A stretch of 64,000 nucleotides of DNA from an uncultured Sphingomonadaceae bacterium (GCA_947496865.1 CANMEE010000002.1:558001-622000); one strand, 5' to 3'; positions 34,631-44,365 are shown, numbered from the stretch's first letter. The notes: generated by a model not told the origin, from the letters alone. Program-made: numbers and translations.

Positions 34631-35203
34631 ATGAGAACCTCCACAAAATTATTTCTCGCTACCGCCGCGCTGGCAACAATCACGGCCTGCTCCTCTGAAA
34701 TGAGTGAGGACGAACAAGCGATATATGATGCGCGCCAGGCAGAAGAAGATAAAAAGCCAACAAATCTTACCGCGGTTGTTCAAGGTAACCCGGATCTGTC
34801 CACAGCCAGCACCATGGTTGCCATATCGGGCATAGCCGTTGATCTGAAAGATGATGGTCCGTTCACGGTGTTTATCGCAACCAACGCCGCGTTTGACAAA
34901 ATGGGACCGGATGAAGTCAGCAAGCTGATGACAGCTGAAGACAAGACCGAGCTTGCCAGCATGGCCAGATATGGTTTGGTAGAAGGTGACATGAAGTCCG
35001 CCGACATCGCAAAGGCAATCGCCGATGGTGGTGGTACGGCGAGCCTGACCACGTTGGAAGGCGGAGTCCTTAAAGTGATGATGGATGGTGACAAAATTGT
35101 GCTTGAGGATGGTGCCGGCAATAAGATCAACGTGATCGAAGCGGATATTGATTCAAGCAACGGAACCGTCCACATTATCGATACGGTATTGATGCCGAAA
35201 TAA
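34631..35203 (+). CDS. Fasciclin-domain lipoprotein
   Basis: 190 residues. Lipoprotein signal with lipobox TITAC, so it is acylated at Cys and held on a membrane. One fasciclin (FAS1) domain: GPFTVFIATNAAFDKMGPDE (H1 region) and SSNGTVHIIDTVLMPK (H2 region). FAS1 domains mediate adhesion or carbohydrate binding. A second, non-lipidated FAS1 protein lies at 63118 behind an ECF sigma/anti-sigma pair. A terminator follows. Confidence 0.88.
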   Translation: MRTSTKLFLATAALATITACSSEMSEDEQAIYDARQAEEDKKPTNLTAVVQGNPDLSTASTMVAISGIAVDLKDDGPFTVFIATNAAFDKMGPDEVSKLMTAEDKTELASMARYGLVEGDMKSADIAKAIADGGGTASLTTLEGGVLKVMMDGDKIVLEDGAGNKINVIEADIDSSNGTVHIIDTVLMPK

Positions 35204-35247
35204 ACGCTGCCGTTTTAGCGCAAAATTGGACGCTAGTGAAAATCAGG

Positions 35248-35279
35248 AGGGTATGATTGTCGCAGTCATACCCTTTTTT
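35248..35279 (+). terminator. Intrinsic terminator after the fasciclin lipoprotein gene
   Basis: The stem agggtatga (35248-35256) and tcataccct (35266-35274) encloses a 9-base loop and is followed by a run of T (35274-35279). Confidence 0.88.
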
Positions 35280-35338
35280 GCTTCCTTAGCGGTCATTGGA
35301 ACTTGCCTTCGCTATTAAAAACGGTGCAGTGTTGCGAC

Positions 35339-35986
35339 ATGACATTACAAGCAGACGTTTATTGGTCTTTCCGCTCTCCCTATAGTTATCTTGCAACGCG
35401 TCGCTATGTCGCGCTCTGTCAAGAATATGATCTCAGGATCAACCAACGCTTTGTCTATCCGCTAGCGATCCGCGAGCCTGATTTTTTTGAGAAAAATCAC
35501 CCCAATTGGCTCGGCTATGTGTTCAAGGATATTTTTCGGGTCGCGCAGTTTATGGACATACCGATGGCTCCGCCCAATCCCGATCCAATTGTTCAGGATA
35601 TAGCGACCCGCAAGATTTCCGATGATCAACCCCATATTTTCTTGCTAACTCGTATGGGGCAGGCGGCATCCCGGCGTGGAAAGGGATTGGAATTTGCCGA
35701 TGAAGTCTCTCGCTTGATCTGGGGCGGCGTTCAGGGATGGAATGAAGGTGATCATCTCGAACAGGCGGCTGCGCGTGCTGGACTTGATCTATCGGAGATT
35801 AGAGCAGAGGCGCAAGCCAAGTCCGAAGAGTTAGACGATGAAATAGCCGGCAATCAGAAAGCTTTGGAAGCGGCTGGCCATTGGGGCGTGCCAACATTAG
35901 TATTTGATGGTGAACCTTTTTTTGGTCAGGATCGGATCGATCTGGCGGTGTGGCGTATGGAACAAAAAGGCCTGACAAAACGCTAA
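35339..35986 (+). CDS. DsbA-fold protein of the 2-hydroxychromene-2-carboxylate isomerase (HCCA) family
   Basis: 215 residues from ATG 35339 (MTLQADVYWSFRSPYSYL); the frame opens at a TTG before it. SFRSPYSY replaces the CXXC of DsbA with Ser, the mark of HCCA isomerase and kappa glutathione transferases. The C-terminal WGVPTLVFDGEPFFGQDRID, with the cis-Pro loop, is conserved. Cytoplasmic. No aromatic-degradation genes adjoin, so a role in naphthalene-type pathways is not supported; glutathione chemistry is likely. Confidence 0.82.
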   Translation: MTLQADVYWSFRSPYSYLATRRYVALCQEYDLRINQRFVYPLAIREPDFFEKNHPNWLGYVFKDIFRVAQFMDIPMAPPNPDPIVQDIATRKISDDQPHIFLLTRMGQAASRRGKGLEFADEVSRLIWGGVQGWNEGDHLEQAAARAGLDLSEIRAEAQAKSEELDDEIAGNQKALEAAGHWGVPTLVFDGEPFFGQDRIDLAVWRMEQKGLTKR

Positions 35987-36056
35987 GATATTGGACTCTC
36001 TTGTGTGAAGTTAGTGAAGTTAGGCTTTTGTTGGATCACCAATGGAGGAGGGCTGC

Positions 36057-36500
36057 ATGAGTGAAACTTTAACCGGCAGCTGCCAATGTGGCGCGGTGCG
36101 TTATGAGTTTAGCGTTCCTATTCCTGCGGCTTATGCTTGCCATTGCGGTGAGTGCAAGAAACAGAGCGCTAGCGCGTTTTCCATGTCGATACCCTTTACT
36201 TTCGCTGATTTAACGGTGACCGGCACGCCATCTATCTTCGAAACATTGGCCCATAGTGGAAAGCGGAAATATAATTATTTCTGTGCTGGTTGCGGCACTC
36301 GGCTTTGGCATAGCAACAGCAACCCGCCTGATGCCATCACGCTGAAAGTGGGAACATTGGATCATGCCTCTAATATTGCGCCGATAGGACATTTGTGGGT
36401 ATCGAAAAAACAAGCCGGTATCACCCTTGACCCGGCGAGCGATCAACATCAGACACAACCAGAAGACGTCGCCGCTTGGCGCGACAATTTAGGGCAGTGA
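36057..36500 (+). CDS. GFA-fold zinc protein (second copy)
   Basis: 147 residues from ATG 36057, with GGAGGAGGG four bases upstream. Zinc-ligand pattern: GSCQCGAVRYEF, CHCGECKKQ and YFCAGCGTRLW. Same family as the protein at 6441-6875 but only distantly similar. The stop is three bases before the next gene. Reaction unknown. Confidence 0.82.
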   Translation: MSETLTGSCQCGAVRYEFSVPIPAAYACHCGECKKQSASAFSMSIPFTFADLTVTGTPSIFETLAHSGKRKYNYFCAGCGTRLWHSNSNPPDAITLKVGTLDHASNIAPIGHLWVSKKQAGITLDPASDQHQTQPEDVAAWRDNLGQ

Positions 36501-36502
36501 CA

Positions 36503-37267
36503 ATGGAAGTAACGTCTTGGGATTTTGCATCATTTGATGGCGTGAAGCTGAAAATTCACGAAATGGGTGAAGCTCGCGATAACAAGCGCGCTATAATCTT
36601 GTTGCACGGGTTGTTTTCTAATGCTGAAACCAATTGGATAAAATTTGGTCACGCAGCGCTACTGACTGAAGCGGGCCATCGCGTAATCATGCCAGACTTG
36701 CGCGCCCATGGACAGAGCGAGGCGCCGCATGATGTAGATGCTTATCCGCGCGATGTATTAATCAAGGACGCCTTGGCTTTGATCGAGCATCTGGAGTTAC
36801 CAGCCTATGATCTTGGTGGTTTCTCGTTGGGCGCGCGAACAACTGCTAAATTGCTCACCACCGATATCAGCCCAGAAAAGGCAATTCTGGCAGGTATGGG
36901 ACTGGAGGGCCTTGCCGGTTGGGATCGACGTCAGGGCTTCTTTTTAGAGGCGATAGCGCTGCGCGACACAGCCAAGCGTGGAGATCCGCATTGGATGGCC
37001 ATTCAGTTCATGAAAAGCCAGAAAGTCGACACCGTCGCGGCGAGTCATTTGCTCAAGACATTTTCGGATATGGAACCAGATAATATCCAAACGATCATAA
37101 CGCCAACATTGGTGCTGTGTGGATCGGAAGATCGCGACAATGGTGATCCTGAAACACTGGCACAGCTGTTGCCCGAGGGGACCCATATAGCGGTGCCGGG
37201 CACGCATATGAGCAGCGTGACCAAGCCGGAAATGGGGCATGAGATGGTTCGATTTCTAGATGTATAA
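36503..37267 (+). CDS. Alpha/beta hydrolase
   Basis: 254 residues from ATG 36503 (MEVTSWDF); the open frame begins at a TTG inside the GFA gene. Oxyanion block AIILLHGLFSNAETNW, nucleophile elbow GGFSLGART with Ser, acid near VLCGSEDRDNG and His in GTHMSSV. Substrate unknown. It follows the GFA gene directly, and a small membrane protein gene comes 21 bases later. Confidence 0.85.
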   Translation: MEVTSWDFASFDGVKLKIHEMGEARDNKRAIILLHGLFSNAETNWIKFGHAALLTEAGHRVIMPDLRAHGQSEAPHDVDAYPRDVLIKDALALIEHLELPAYDLGGFSLGARTTAKLLTTDISPEKAILAGMGLEGLAGWDRRQGFFLEAIALRDTAKRGDPHWMAIQFMKSQKVDTVAASHLLKTFSDMEPDNIQTIITPTLVLCGSEDRDNGDPETLAQLLPEGTHIAVPGTHMSSVTKPEMGHEMVRFLDV

Positions 37268-37288
37268 ATACGAGGAGAGGGACAGCTG

Positions 37289-37816
37289 ATGCCGAAATAT
37301 ATGAATTGGCGTAATTTCTGGATATTCTGGCTTTGCGGCCTTGCTCTCTTCCTGTTCAACGTTGCAACCAGTGGCCCGTTGATGACCGAGGTCGCCCCAA
37401 CCGGCATATTGGATCACCAAAGCGCTGGAACCGCTGCGCGAGTTGATGCCATTCAGCAAAGCTGGGCAGCGGCAGGACAGATGAACTATGCCAAATGGTC
37501 GATGATCACGGACCTCGTCTTTATCGGCCTTTACACGATCGGCGGTATATTGGGCGGACGGCTGATTTGGCAGGAAGCACAGTCTCCATCGCTGAAGAAA
37601 CTCGGCCTGTTCATGGTCCTGATATATTTTCTGTTTGGCCTTTTCGATTATATTGAAACGATCAGCCAGATCACGCAGGTGTTGCAGAACAAGGGCAGTG
37701 ATATGCTGGCTGGCATAGCCGCTTTTGCAAGGCCGCCTAAAATAGCGACCTGGATTATTGGAACGTTCGGGATAATCATCGCGCTGATTTGGCGAAGCCG
37801 TGAAAGACGCGCTTGA
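37289..37816 (+). CDS. Unrecognised integral membrane protein
   Basis: 175 residues with four hydrophobic helices (about 8-28, 70-92, 100-122, 145-168). A soluble stretch between helices 1 and 2 (residues 30-65) may face the periplasm. FDYIETISQITQVLQ between helices 3 and 4 is the most polar helical part. Part of a possible transcript with the GFA and hydrolase genes. No function proposed. Confidence 0.7.
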   Translation: MPKYMNWRNFWIFWLCGLALFLFNVATSGPLMTEVAPTGILDHQSAGTAARVDAIQQSWAAAGQMNYAKWSMITDLVFIGLYTIGGILGGRLIWQEAQSPSLKKLGLFMVLIYFLFGLFDYIETISQITQVLQNKGSDMLAGIAAFARPPKIATWIIGTFGIIIALIWRSRERRA

Positions 37817-37873
37817 CGGTCCCGCGATAAAGTTTCAATCCATACTAAAATAAACACAACAGAGGACCGCCCC

Positions 37874-39712
37874 ATGAAAACAGCCACTTCGATTGTCGCG
37901 CTAGCTGCAATAGCACTGAGCGCCCCCGTTCACGCTAAGCATCACGCAGAAAGTGAGATGGCGGAAAAGGCCAACCCCACAGCCGAAGATGCCAAGACAT
38001 TTATCGATAAAACCGAAAAAGAAATGTTTGATTTCTCGGTTGATGCGGGTCGGATTTATTGGATCAACGCAACATATATCACCGATGATACCGACGCTCT
38101 AGCGGCCAAAGTTGGCGCTGAAGGCACGACCATGTCTGTTCAGGCGGCAATTGATGCCGCAAAATATAAGGACGTTCAGGGTTTGGATGCCGTGACTACG
38201 CGCAAGCTGGATAAGCTACGTGGTGGCATTGTTCTTCCTGCGCCGACAACGGAAGGCGCCTCGACGGAATTGAACACCATCGCGACGAAGCTCAACTCGG
38301 CCTATGGTAAAGGCAAAGGGGTGCTCAACGGTAAAGAGATTAACGGATCCGATATCGAAGCAGCCATGGGCACAAACCGCAACCCGGATGAACTTTCCGA
38401 AATGTGGGCAAGCTGGCACAGCAATGTTGGCGCGCCAATGAAAGATGATTATGCGCGCATGGTCGAGATAGCCAATGAAGGCGCGAAAGAATTGGGTTTT
38501 GCCGATGTTGGGGCGATGTGGCGCTCCGGCTATGATATGCCGGCCGATGATTTTGCCAAGCTGACCGACAAGCTCTGGGGACAAGTAAAGCCACTCTATG
38601 ACGAACTGCATTGCTATACGCGGGACAAGCTGAACGAAAAATATGGGGATGAGGTACAGGCGAAAACCGGACCGATCCGCGCTGATCTGCTCGGCAATAT
38701 GTGGGCACAGGAATGGGGCAATATCTATGATGTCGTTGCACCTGAAGGCGCCGGCGATATTGGATTCGATACGACTGAATTGCTGACGTCCAAAGGCTAT
38801 GATGCCATGAAAATGGTAAAAGCGGGCGAGGGGTTCTTCTCATCTCTCGGCTTCGATACACTGCCGGACACATTCTACGCCAGGTCGCAATTTACGAAGC
38901 CCGCAGACCGCGAAGTCGTTTGCCATGCCAGCGCTTGGGATATTGATAATGTGGACGATATCCGCATCAAAATGTGCATCAAGGTCAATGGTGATGATTT
39001 TGTAACGATCCATCACGAACTTGGTCATAACTATTATCAACGCGCCTATAATAAGCAGAGCTATTTGCATCTCGACGGCGCCAATGACGGTTTCCATGAA
39101 GCCATTGGTGATATGATTGCCTTATCAATCACGCCGGAATATCTGGTGCAGGTTGGATTGCTGGATGCTGACAAAGTACCCAGTGAAGATAAGGATGTCG
39201 GCCTACTCTTGCGTCAGGCCATGGACAAAGTGGCGTTCCTGCCGTTTGGCCTTTTGGTCGACAAATGGCGGTGGCAGGTGTTTTCAGGGGATATAACTCC
39301 AGATCAATATACGCCTGCTTGGCACAATCTAAAATTGCAATATCAAGGGATAACGCCGCCGGTCGAACGGCCTGCTGATGCTTTTGATCCGGGCGCGAAA
39401 TATCACATTCCCGGCAACACGCCTTACTCGCGCTATTTCCTTGCGCGAATTTTGCAGTTTCAATTCTATAAAGCGGCCTGCGATGCAGCGGGATGGAAAG
39501 GGCCGCTTCACCGCTGTTCTTTCTATGGCAATAAAGACGTGGGCACTAAGTTGAACGCGATGCTGGAGCTTGGCGCGTCAAAACCTTGGCCGGATGCACT
39601 GGAAGCTTTTACCGGCACGCGTGAAATGGACGGATCAGCGATGATCAGCTATTTTGAACCACTGATGGATTGGCTGAAAGAAGAGAATAAAGGCAAATCC
39701 TGCGGTTGGTAG
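37874..39712 (+). CDS. Secreted M2-family metallopeptidase (ACE-like dipeptidyl carboxypeptidase)
   Basis: 612 residues. A signal peptide ends in APVHA, followed by an acidic linker. The zinc motif HHELGH (about 379-384) with the downstream HEAIGDMIALS Glu ligand is the gluzincin pattern of angiotensin-converting enzyme, and the active-site flanks (NYYQRAYNKQ) also fit. Bacterial members release dipeptides from peptide C-termini in the periplasm. Single gene; a strong terminator follows. Confidence 0.9.
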   Translation: MKTATSIVALAAIALSAPVHAKHHAESEMAEKANPTAEDAKTFIDKTEKEMFDFSVDAGRIYWINATYITDDTDALAAKVGAEGTTMSVQAAIDAAKYKDVQGLDAVTTRKLDKLRGGIVLPAPTTEGASTELNTIATKLNSAYGKGKGVLNGKEINGSDIEAAMGTNRNPDELSEMWASWHSNVGAPMKDDYARMVEIANEGAKELGFADVGAMWRSGYDMPADDFAKLTDKLWGQVKPLYDELHCYTRDKLNEKYGDEVQAKTGPIRADLLGNMWAQEWGNIYDVVAPEGAGDIGFDTTELLTSKGYDAMKMVKAGEGFFSSLGFDTLPDTFYARSQFTKPADREVVCHASAWDIDNVDDIRIKMCIKVNGDDFVTIHHELGHNYYQRAYNKQSYLHLDGANDGFHEAIGDMIALSITPEYLVQVGLLDADKVPSEDKDVGLLLRQAMDKVAFLPFGLLVDKWRWQVFSGDITPDQYTPAWHNLKLQYQGITPPVERPADAFDPGAKYHIPGNTPYSRYFLARILQFQFYKAACDAAGWKGPLHRCSFYGNKDVGTKLNAMLELGASKPWPDALEAFTGTREMDGSAMISYFEPLMDWLKEENKGKSCGW

Positions 39713-39718
39713 ACACAA

Positions 39719-39754
39719 AAAAGCCGGCGGATAATTGCTCTTCCGCCGGCTTTT
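39719..39754. terminator. Bidirectional intrinsic terminator
   Basis: The 12-bp perfect stem aaaagccggcgg (39719-39730) and ccgccggctttt (39743-39754) encloses a 12-base loop and has A- and T-runs on either side. It lies between the convergent M2 peptidase and peroxiredoxin genes. Confidence 0.9.
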
Positions 39755-39773
39755 ATAAATTTCTGCTGAAAGT

Positions 39774-40250
39774 TTAAAGCTGGTCGAGCATGTAGTCAGC
39801 GGCACTGACTTTGAAGTCGCCGGGCGCTTCGACATTCAGCTCTTCCACGACGCCATCATTGATGATCATGGAAAAACGCTGACCACGGGTGCCCAGGCCA
39901 AAACCGGATCCGTCCATTTCCAGTCCGACTGCTTTGGCAAAATCGCCATTGCCGTCAGCCAACATAGTGACATCTTCGGAACCGGCATCTTTGTTCCAAG
40001 CGCCCAAAACGAAGGCGTCATTAACAGCGGTGCAGGCGATTTCATCCACGCCTTTGGCCTTCAAATCGGCGGCTTTTTCAACATAGCCGGGCAGATGCTT
40101 GGCGGAACAGGTAGGGGTATAAGCGCCGGGAACGGAAAATAGCGCGACTTTCTTGCCGGCAAAATATTCTGAAGAACTGACTTGCTCGGGTCCGTTTTCT
40201 GTTGCTTTTACGAGGTTTACCTCGGGTATTTTATCGCCTTTGTTGATCAT
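39774..40250 (-). CDS. Peroxiredoxin, Prx5/hybrid type
   Basis: 158 residues. The peroxidatic Cys lies in PGAYTPTCSAKHLPGY, with a neighbouring conserved Arg in GTRGQRFSMII. A Cys in DEIACTAVNDAF may be the resolving one, as in Prx5 proteins. It reduces peroxides with glutathione, glutaredoxin or thioredoxin. Cytoplasmic. Divergent from yqgE across 147 bases, in which I see no clear regulator site. Confidence 0.92.
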   Translation of the reverse strand: MINKGDKIPEVNLVKATENGPEQVSSSEYFAGKKVALFSVPGAYTPTCSAKHLPGYVEKAADLKAKGVDEIACTAVNDAFVLGAWNKDAGSEDVTMLADGNGDFAKAVGLEMDGSGFGLGTRGQRFSMIINDGVVEELNVEAPGDFKVSAADYMLDQL

Positions 40251-40397
40251 GTTGTCGCTCCTTTTAGGGTTTTTGAAATATCATTTTGTCTTATTCTATT
40301 TGTGGTGACCGCATCATGAAATTGCAAGCAATGTAATGATAATGCTCGTTTTATCGAATTTACGATGTGCAGCCGAGCATAAGATGCCTATGCTAAT

Positions 40398-40961
40398 ATG
40401 ATGGATGATCCTTGCTATTTCTCTGGCCAATTCCTGCTTGCTACACCGGGAATGGCTGACCCGCGCTTTGCGCGTTCGATCATCGCCATTTGTTCGCATG
40501 ATGAGCATGGCGCATTGGGAATTAATATTGGCGAGACATCGGCAGATATAAGTTTTCACGGAATTTTGGAGCAATTTGATATTGCGCCAGAAGAATTGAA
40601 GGATCGCAATGTGTTTATCGGCGGTCCGGTGGAAATCCATCGCGGCTTCATTCTCCATAGCCTTGATTTCAATCTGTCTGATACGTTGCAAGTCGGAGAT
40701 CGGTGGGGATTGAGCAGTTCTCTTGATATCTTAGGTGCCATTGCCAAAGATCGCGGGCCCAAAAAATGGATCGCTGCCCTGGGCTATTCGGGTTGGGGAG
40801 CAGGGCAGCTGGAACAAGAACTGACCCAGAACGGATGGTCCGTTGCGGCCGGAGAGCCCGAATGGCTCTACGAAACCAAAGCAAAAGACAAATGGGAAAT
40901 GGCTTGGCAAGCACAGGGGATCGACCCGAATAGGTTATCCGGTCAGTTTGGCAGCGCATAA
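40398..40961 (+). CDS. yqgE: YqgE/AlgH family protein (DUF179)
   Basis: 187 residues. Conserved blocks: FSGQFLLATPGMADPRFARS, HGALGINI and FIGGPVEIHRGFILHS, then GYSGWGAGQLEQEL. The structure is known but the biochemical role is not; in Pseudomonas the homologue AlgH affects alginate and other regulation. It starts at tandem ATGs (40398/40401). ahcY lies downstream behind its own regulatory region. Confidence 0.9.
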   Translation: MMDDPCYFSGQFLLATPGMADPRFARSIIAICSHDEHGALGINIGETSADISFHGILEQFDIAPEELKDRNVFIGGPVEIHRGFILHSLDFNLSDTLQVGDRWGLSSSLDILGAIAKDRGPKKWIAALGYSGWGAGQLEQELTQNGWSVAAGEPEWLYETKAKDKWEMAWQAQGIDPNRLSGQFGSA

Positions 40962-41018
40962 AAAACGAGATGCTTTGAGATTATTCCAATTTAAAGCCAA
41001 ATTTCAAAATTAAATTAC

Positions 41019-41042
41019 AAATATAAAGACATCTTTATATTT
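41019..41042. promoter_or_regulatory. Perfect palindrome upstream of ahcY, probable SahR-type operator
   Basis: AAATATAAAGA (41019-41029) and TCTTTATATTT (41032-41042) form a perfect 11-bp inverted repeat with a 2-base spacer, 87 bases before the predicted ahcY start. It resembles the palindromic operator described for SahR, the ArsR-type SAH-responsive repressor of methionine-cycle genes in Proteobacteria. I am recalling that motif from memory. No sahR gene is in the window. Confidence 0.6.
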
Positions 41043-41078
41043 GCTTCTGGAGACAGAAAACGTTAGAGAATGCGCAAT

Positions 41079-41104
41079 TGCCGCACCGGTTTTCCAGTGC
41101 GGCA
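41079..41104 (+). promoter_or_regulatory. Stem-loop in the ahcY 5' leader
   Basis: GCCGCAC (41080-41086) and GTGCGGC (41097-41103) pair perfectly, with one more T-A pair outside, around a 10-base loop. It lies 12 bases before the Shine-Dalgarno. No SAH-riboswitch core is recognisable by eye. It may act on translation or mRNA stability. Confidence 0.4.
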
Positions 41105-41128
41105 CTTCGTCTTTCAAGGAGAATGAAT

Positions 41129-42541
41129 GTGGCTACCGCAGCAGATATAAAGACTCAAGATTATGTGATCAAAGATATTTCCCTCGCCGATTTCGGTCGT
41201 AAGGAAATTGAGATTGCTGAAACAGAAATGCCCGGCCTGATGGCTTTGCGCGAAGAATTTGGTGCGGAGCAACCCTTGAAGGGTGCGCGGATTACCGGTT
41301 CATTGCACATGACCATTCAAACGGCGGTTTTGATTGAAACGCTGTTGGCGCTCGGAGCAACTGTTCGCTGGGCTTCTTGTAACATTTATTCGACTCAAGA
41401 CCATGCCGCCGCCGCGATCGCTGCTGGTGGAACGCCCGTTTTTGCCATTAAGGGCGAAACGTTGGAAGAATATTGGGCCTATGTTGAGCGTATTTTTGAC
41501 TGGGGTCAGGACGAAACCTGTAACCTCATCCTTGATGATGGTGGTGATGCGACAATGTTCGCACTTTGGGGCGCGCGGGTTGAAGCTGGCGAAGAACTAT
41601 TCACTCCTGACAATGAAGAAGAAGAAGTGTTTGTCGCAACCCTGAAACGCTTTCTGGCCGAACGCCCTGGTTATCTGACAAAGACGGTTGCAAACATTAA
41701 GGGTGTGTCAGAAGAAACCACCACCGGCGTTCACCGTCTTTATGAATTAGCAAAACAGGGCAAACTTCCTTTTCCTGCCATCAACGTAAATGACAGTGTG
41801 ACCAAGTCTAAATTTGACAATCTCTATGGTTGCAAAGAATCATTGGTTGATGCGATCCGCCGTGCCACCGACGTTATGTTGGCTGGTAAAGTCGCCTGTG
41901 TCGCCGGTTTTGGTGATGTGGGTAAAGGTTCTGCACAATCGCTTCGCAACGGCGGTGCTCGGGTTTTGGTAACCGAAATTGATCCAATTTGTGCTTTGCA
42001 GGCATCAATGGAGGGCTTCGAAGTTGTCACTATGGAAGAGGCGACAAAACGCGCTGATATTTTTGTGACAACAACGGGCAACAAAGACGTTATCACTGTC
42101 GATCACATGCGGGACATGAAAGACCGGGCAATTGTTTGCAACATTGGCCACTTTGATAGCGAAATCCAAATTGCTGGATTGCAGAACATGAAATGGACCG
42201 AAATCAAACCACAGGTTGATGAAGTTGAATTCGCAGATGGCAAAAAGTTGATTGTTCTGGCGCAAGGCCGTTTGGTCAATTTGGGCTGTGCTACGGGTCA
42301 CCCAAGCTTTGTGATGTCAGCGAGTTTCACCAATCAGGTGATGGCGCAAATCGAACTCTGGTTGCGGCCTGAACAATATAAGAACGATGTTTACGTGCTG
42401 CCAAAACATCTCGACGAGAAAGTAGCCGAGCTGCATCTCGCGAAACTGGGCGTTAAATTGACCAAGTTGACGACCGAGCAGGCTGACTACATCGGCGTGA
42501 CCACAGAAGGGCCATTCAAGCCTGATCACTATCGCTATTGA
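41129..42541 (+). CDS. ahcY: S-adenosylhomocysteine hydrolase
   Basis: 470 residues from GTG 41129. AAGGAG (41116-41121) is seven bases before this GTG but only one base before the in-frame ATG at 41123, so the GTG is favoured. Motifs: substrate and catalytic residues in [16 protein letters not shown] and [15 protein letters not shown]-binding [18 protein letters not shown], and C-terminal FKPDHYRY whose Lys and Tyr reach the neighbouring subunit. Recycles SAH to homocysteine and adenosine. An operator-like palindrome lies upstream; a terminator follows. Confidence 0.96.
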   Translation: MATAADIKTQDYVIKDISLADFGRKEIEIAETEMPGLMALREEFGAEQPLKGARITGSLHMTIQTAVLIETLLALGATVRWASCNIYSTQDHAAAAIAAGGTPVFAIKGETLEEYWAYVERIFDWGQDETCNLILDDGGDATMFALWGARVEAGEELFTPDNEEEEVFVATLKRFLAERPGYLTKTVANIKGVSEETTTGVHRLYELAKQGKLPFPAINVNDSVTKSKFDNLYGCKESLVDAIRRATDVMLAGKVACVAGFGDVGKGSAQSLRNGGARVLVTEIDPICALQASMEGFEVVTMEEATKRADIFVTTTGNKDVITVDHMRDMKDRAIVCNIGHFDSEIQIAGLQNMKWTEIKPQVDEVEFADGKKLIVLAQGRLVNLGCATGHPSFVMSASFTNQVMAQIELWLRPEQYKNDVYVLPKHLDEKVAELHLAKLGVKLTKLTTEQADYIGVTTEGPFKPDHYRY

Positions 42542-42556
42542 TAACAGCAAATATTA

Positions 42557-42597
42557 GAAAAAAACCGGATGGGCCACATGGCTCATCCGGTTTTTTA
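42557..42597. terminator. Bidirectional intrinsic terminator
   Basis: CCGGATG (42565-42571) and CATCCGG (42584-42590) pair, with an inner gcca/tggc helix, and are flanked by an A-run before and TTTTTT after. It separates ahcY from the convergent lytic transglycosylase gene. Confidence 0.88.
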
Positions 42598-42601
42598 TGT
42601 C

Positions 42602-44365
42602 CTAGCGGGCGGTAAAGCGCGTTTTGCTTTTGCTCGGCTTCTTTGGGAAGACGGGCCATTTATTTTGCGACAATGTGCTTAGGCTGGCAGATTGAATTCC
42701 GGCCTGCTTTTCATACATCCAGTAATTGCGCATAATGATCGAAACATATCCACGGGTCTCGACAAACGGAATGCTCTCCATAAACAACAGTGGGTCATCA
42801 TTATCTTGGATTTCGGTGTTCCAGCGCTGAACGGAACCTGGACCGGCATTATAAGCGGCAGCGACCTTTGGTAGTTTTCCGTCGGTAATCGATGAACCAC
42901 TTAGATATTCGAGATATGACTGGCCATATTCTAGGTTCGTCGAGGGCTTAAACAACTGCGCCTTCTCAAATTTCCGTCCGTTCGCGCGTGCAATATCGCC
43001 TGCTGTTCCGGGACGAACCTGCATTAAACCAATAGCATTGGCTGGGCTTACAGCTTTGCTGCGGAAAGCAGATTCCTGCAGCGTATGGGCATAGACCAAA
43101 GCGGGATCGACGCGCCAACCACCGTCTGGCTGCCATTTCGGGGCCGGAAAACGCGCTTGTGCATCCGGCTTAAATCCCCGCGGTGCATGATGGGCTAACC
43201 ATAATTGCGTACGCGGCAAGTTAAGTTCGCGTGCCAACTTCAATAGTACGGCATGGTCCGTAGAAGCGCCGATTGTAGCTTGGTGCCGTAAAACTTCGTC
43301 TGCCAGACCTTCTTCACCGATTTCAACCAAAGCAATGGCCGCTTTGACATTATCATGCTGCTTCAACGCCTTCCAGTCACGCTTAGCGAATTCGGCACTG
43401 GCTTTGCTTTTGACAATGTCCATGCCTAAAGTTTGAGCCGAAAGCAGTCCGTAAAAACTATCTCCGCGTTTGGCAGCAGTTTGCAATTTCCCCTGCGCTT
43501 TTTGCGGTTGACCGCAAACAATGTCAGATCGTGCGCCCCAATAAAGGCCAGCGGCCTGCAAATCGCCATTGGATGCACGCCGGCCAACATTTTCAAAAGC
43601 TGTGCTGGCGGTTTGGCAGTCATTCAACCGCCAAGAAGAAAGCCCCACGACCCAATCTGCGTGCACAACCCAAGCGCCGCTCCCTTTTTGGGCTTTTTGC
43701 CCCATGCGTTGTGCCGATTTGTTGTCATTTTCGATGTAGTAAGACCAAGCAATGCGTTGCTCGAGTTCTGTCCGAGCCTCTGAAGAGAGGACATTCTCGG
43801 TTTCAAAGAGCAGTGCTTCGGCTGATTGCGGACTGTCATTTTTAATGAAACTCAATATGCGGCCACGAATAGCGTTGGCAGCATTATCTGATTTAATCGA
43901 ATTCGGCTTTTTCCGGATCGACAGGCCGGGAACATAGGAAAGATTGCGTCTTTGCGGAAGATTAGGGAGAAGCTGTGCACCACGCTTTTTCGCCAAACGG
44001 CCCAATTGGGCCGCTTGCGGAATATGCGGCGCTTCGTTGACGAGGGTCAGAAGCTGTCCCAATTCTGCGCGAGGAGAATTGGCTGCCAGTAAATATTCGG
44101 CTTGGGCAATAGATTTCAATGGTCCTTTCGGAGCATCCGCGATCAAATTTTTTGCTGTGTCCCATTGATTACCACCCATAGCCTTGAAAATGGCGCGATA
44201 GTGTTCCGATTGACTGCGCTTTAGCTGAGATGGAATATCCTTGGCTACAGACGAGCTTTTGAACAGCACCGCTCCCCGCTCCTGTGCGAATGTCGGGGAC
44301 AGGGGCAGGGTAATCATGGCGGCGGTCAGCGCCAATTTGAACTTTAAGGAATATTGGTTTTTCAT
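42602..44365 (-). CDS. Soluble lytic murein transglycosylase (Slt-type)
   Basis: 587 residues from ATG 44365 (MKNQYSLKFKLALTAAM), which overlaps the upstream stop by four bases. A signal peptide ends near TFAQ. A long helical superhelical region (about 40-420) is followed by the SLT domain with catalytic Glu in TLQESAFRSKAVSPANAIGL and MQVRPGTAGDIARANG, then VAAYNAGPGSVQRW. Cleaves peptidoglycan to anhydro-muropeptides in the periplasm. Translationally coupled to the UDG-fold gene. Confidence 0.9.
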   Translation of the reverse strand: MKNQYSLKFKLALTAAMITLPLSPTFAQERGAVLFKSSSVAKDIPSQLKRSQSEHYRAIFKAMGGNQWDTAKNLIADAPKGPLKSIAQAEYLLAANSPRAELGQLLTLVNEAPHIPQAAQLGRLAKKRGAQLLPNLPQRRNLSYVPGLSIRKKPNSIKSDNAANAIRGRILSFIKNDSPQSAEALLFETENVLSSEARTELEQRIAWSYYIENDNKSAQRMGQKAQKGSGAWVVHADWVVGLSSWRLNDCQTASTAFENVGRRASNGDLQAAGLYWGARSDIVCGQPQKAQGKLQTAAKRGDSFYGLLSAQTLGMDIVKSKASAEFAKRDWKALKQHDNVKAAIALVEIGEEGLADEVLRHQATIGASTDHAVLLKLARELNLPRTQLWLAHHAPRGFKPDAQARFPAPKWQPDGGWRVDPALVYAHTLQESAFRSKAVSPANAIGLMQVRPGTAGDIARANGRKFEKAQLFKPSTNLEYGQSYLEYLSGSSITDGKLPKVAAAYNAGPGSVQRWNTEIQDNDDPLLFMESIPFVETRGYVSIIMRNYWMYEKQAGIQSASLSTLSQNKWPVFPKKPSKSKTRFTAR

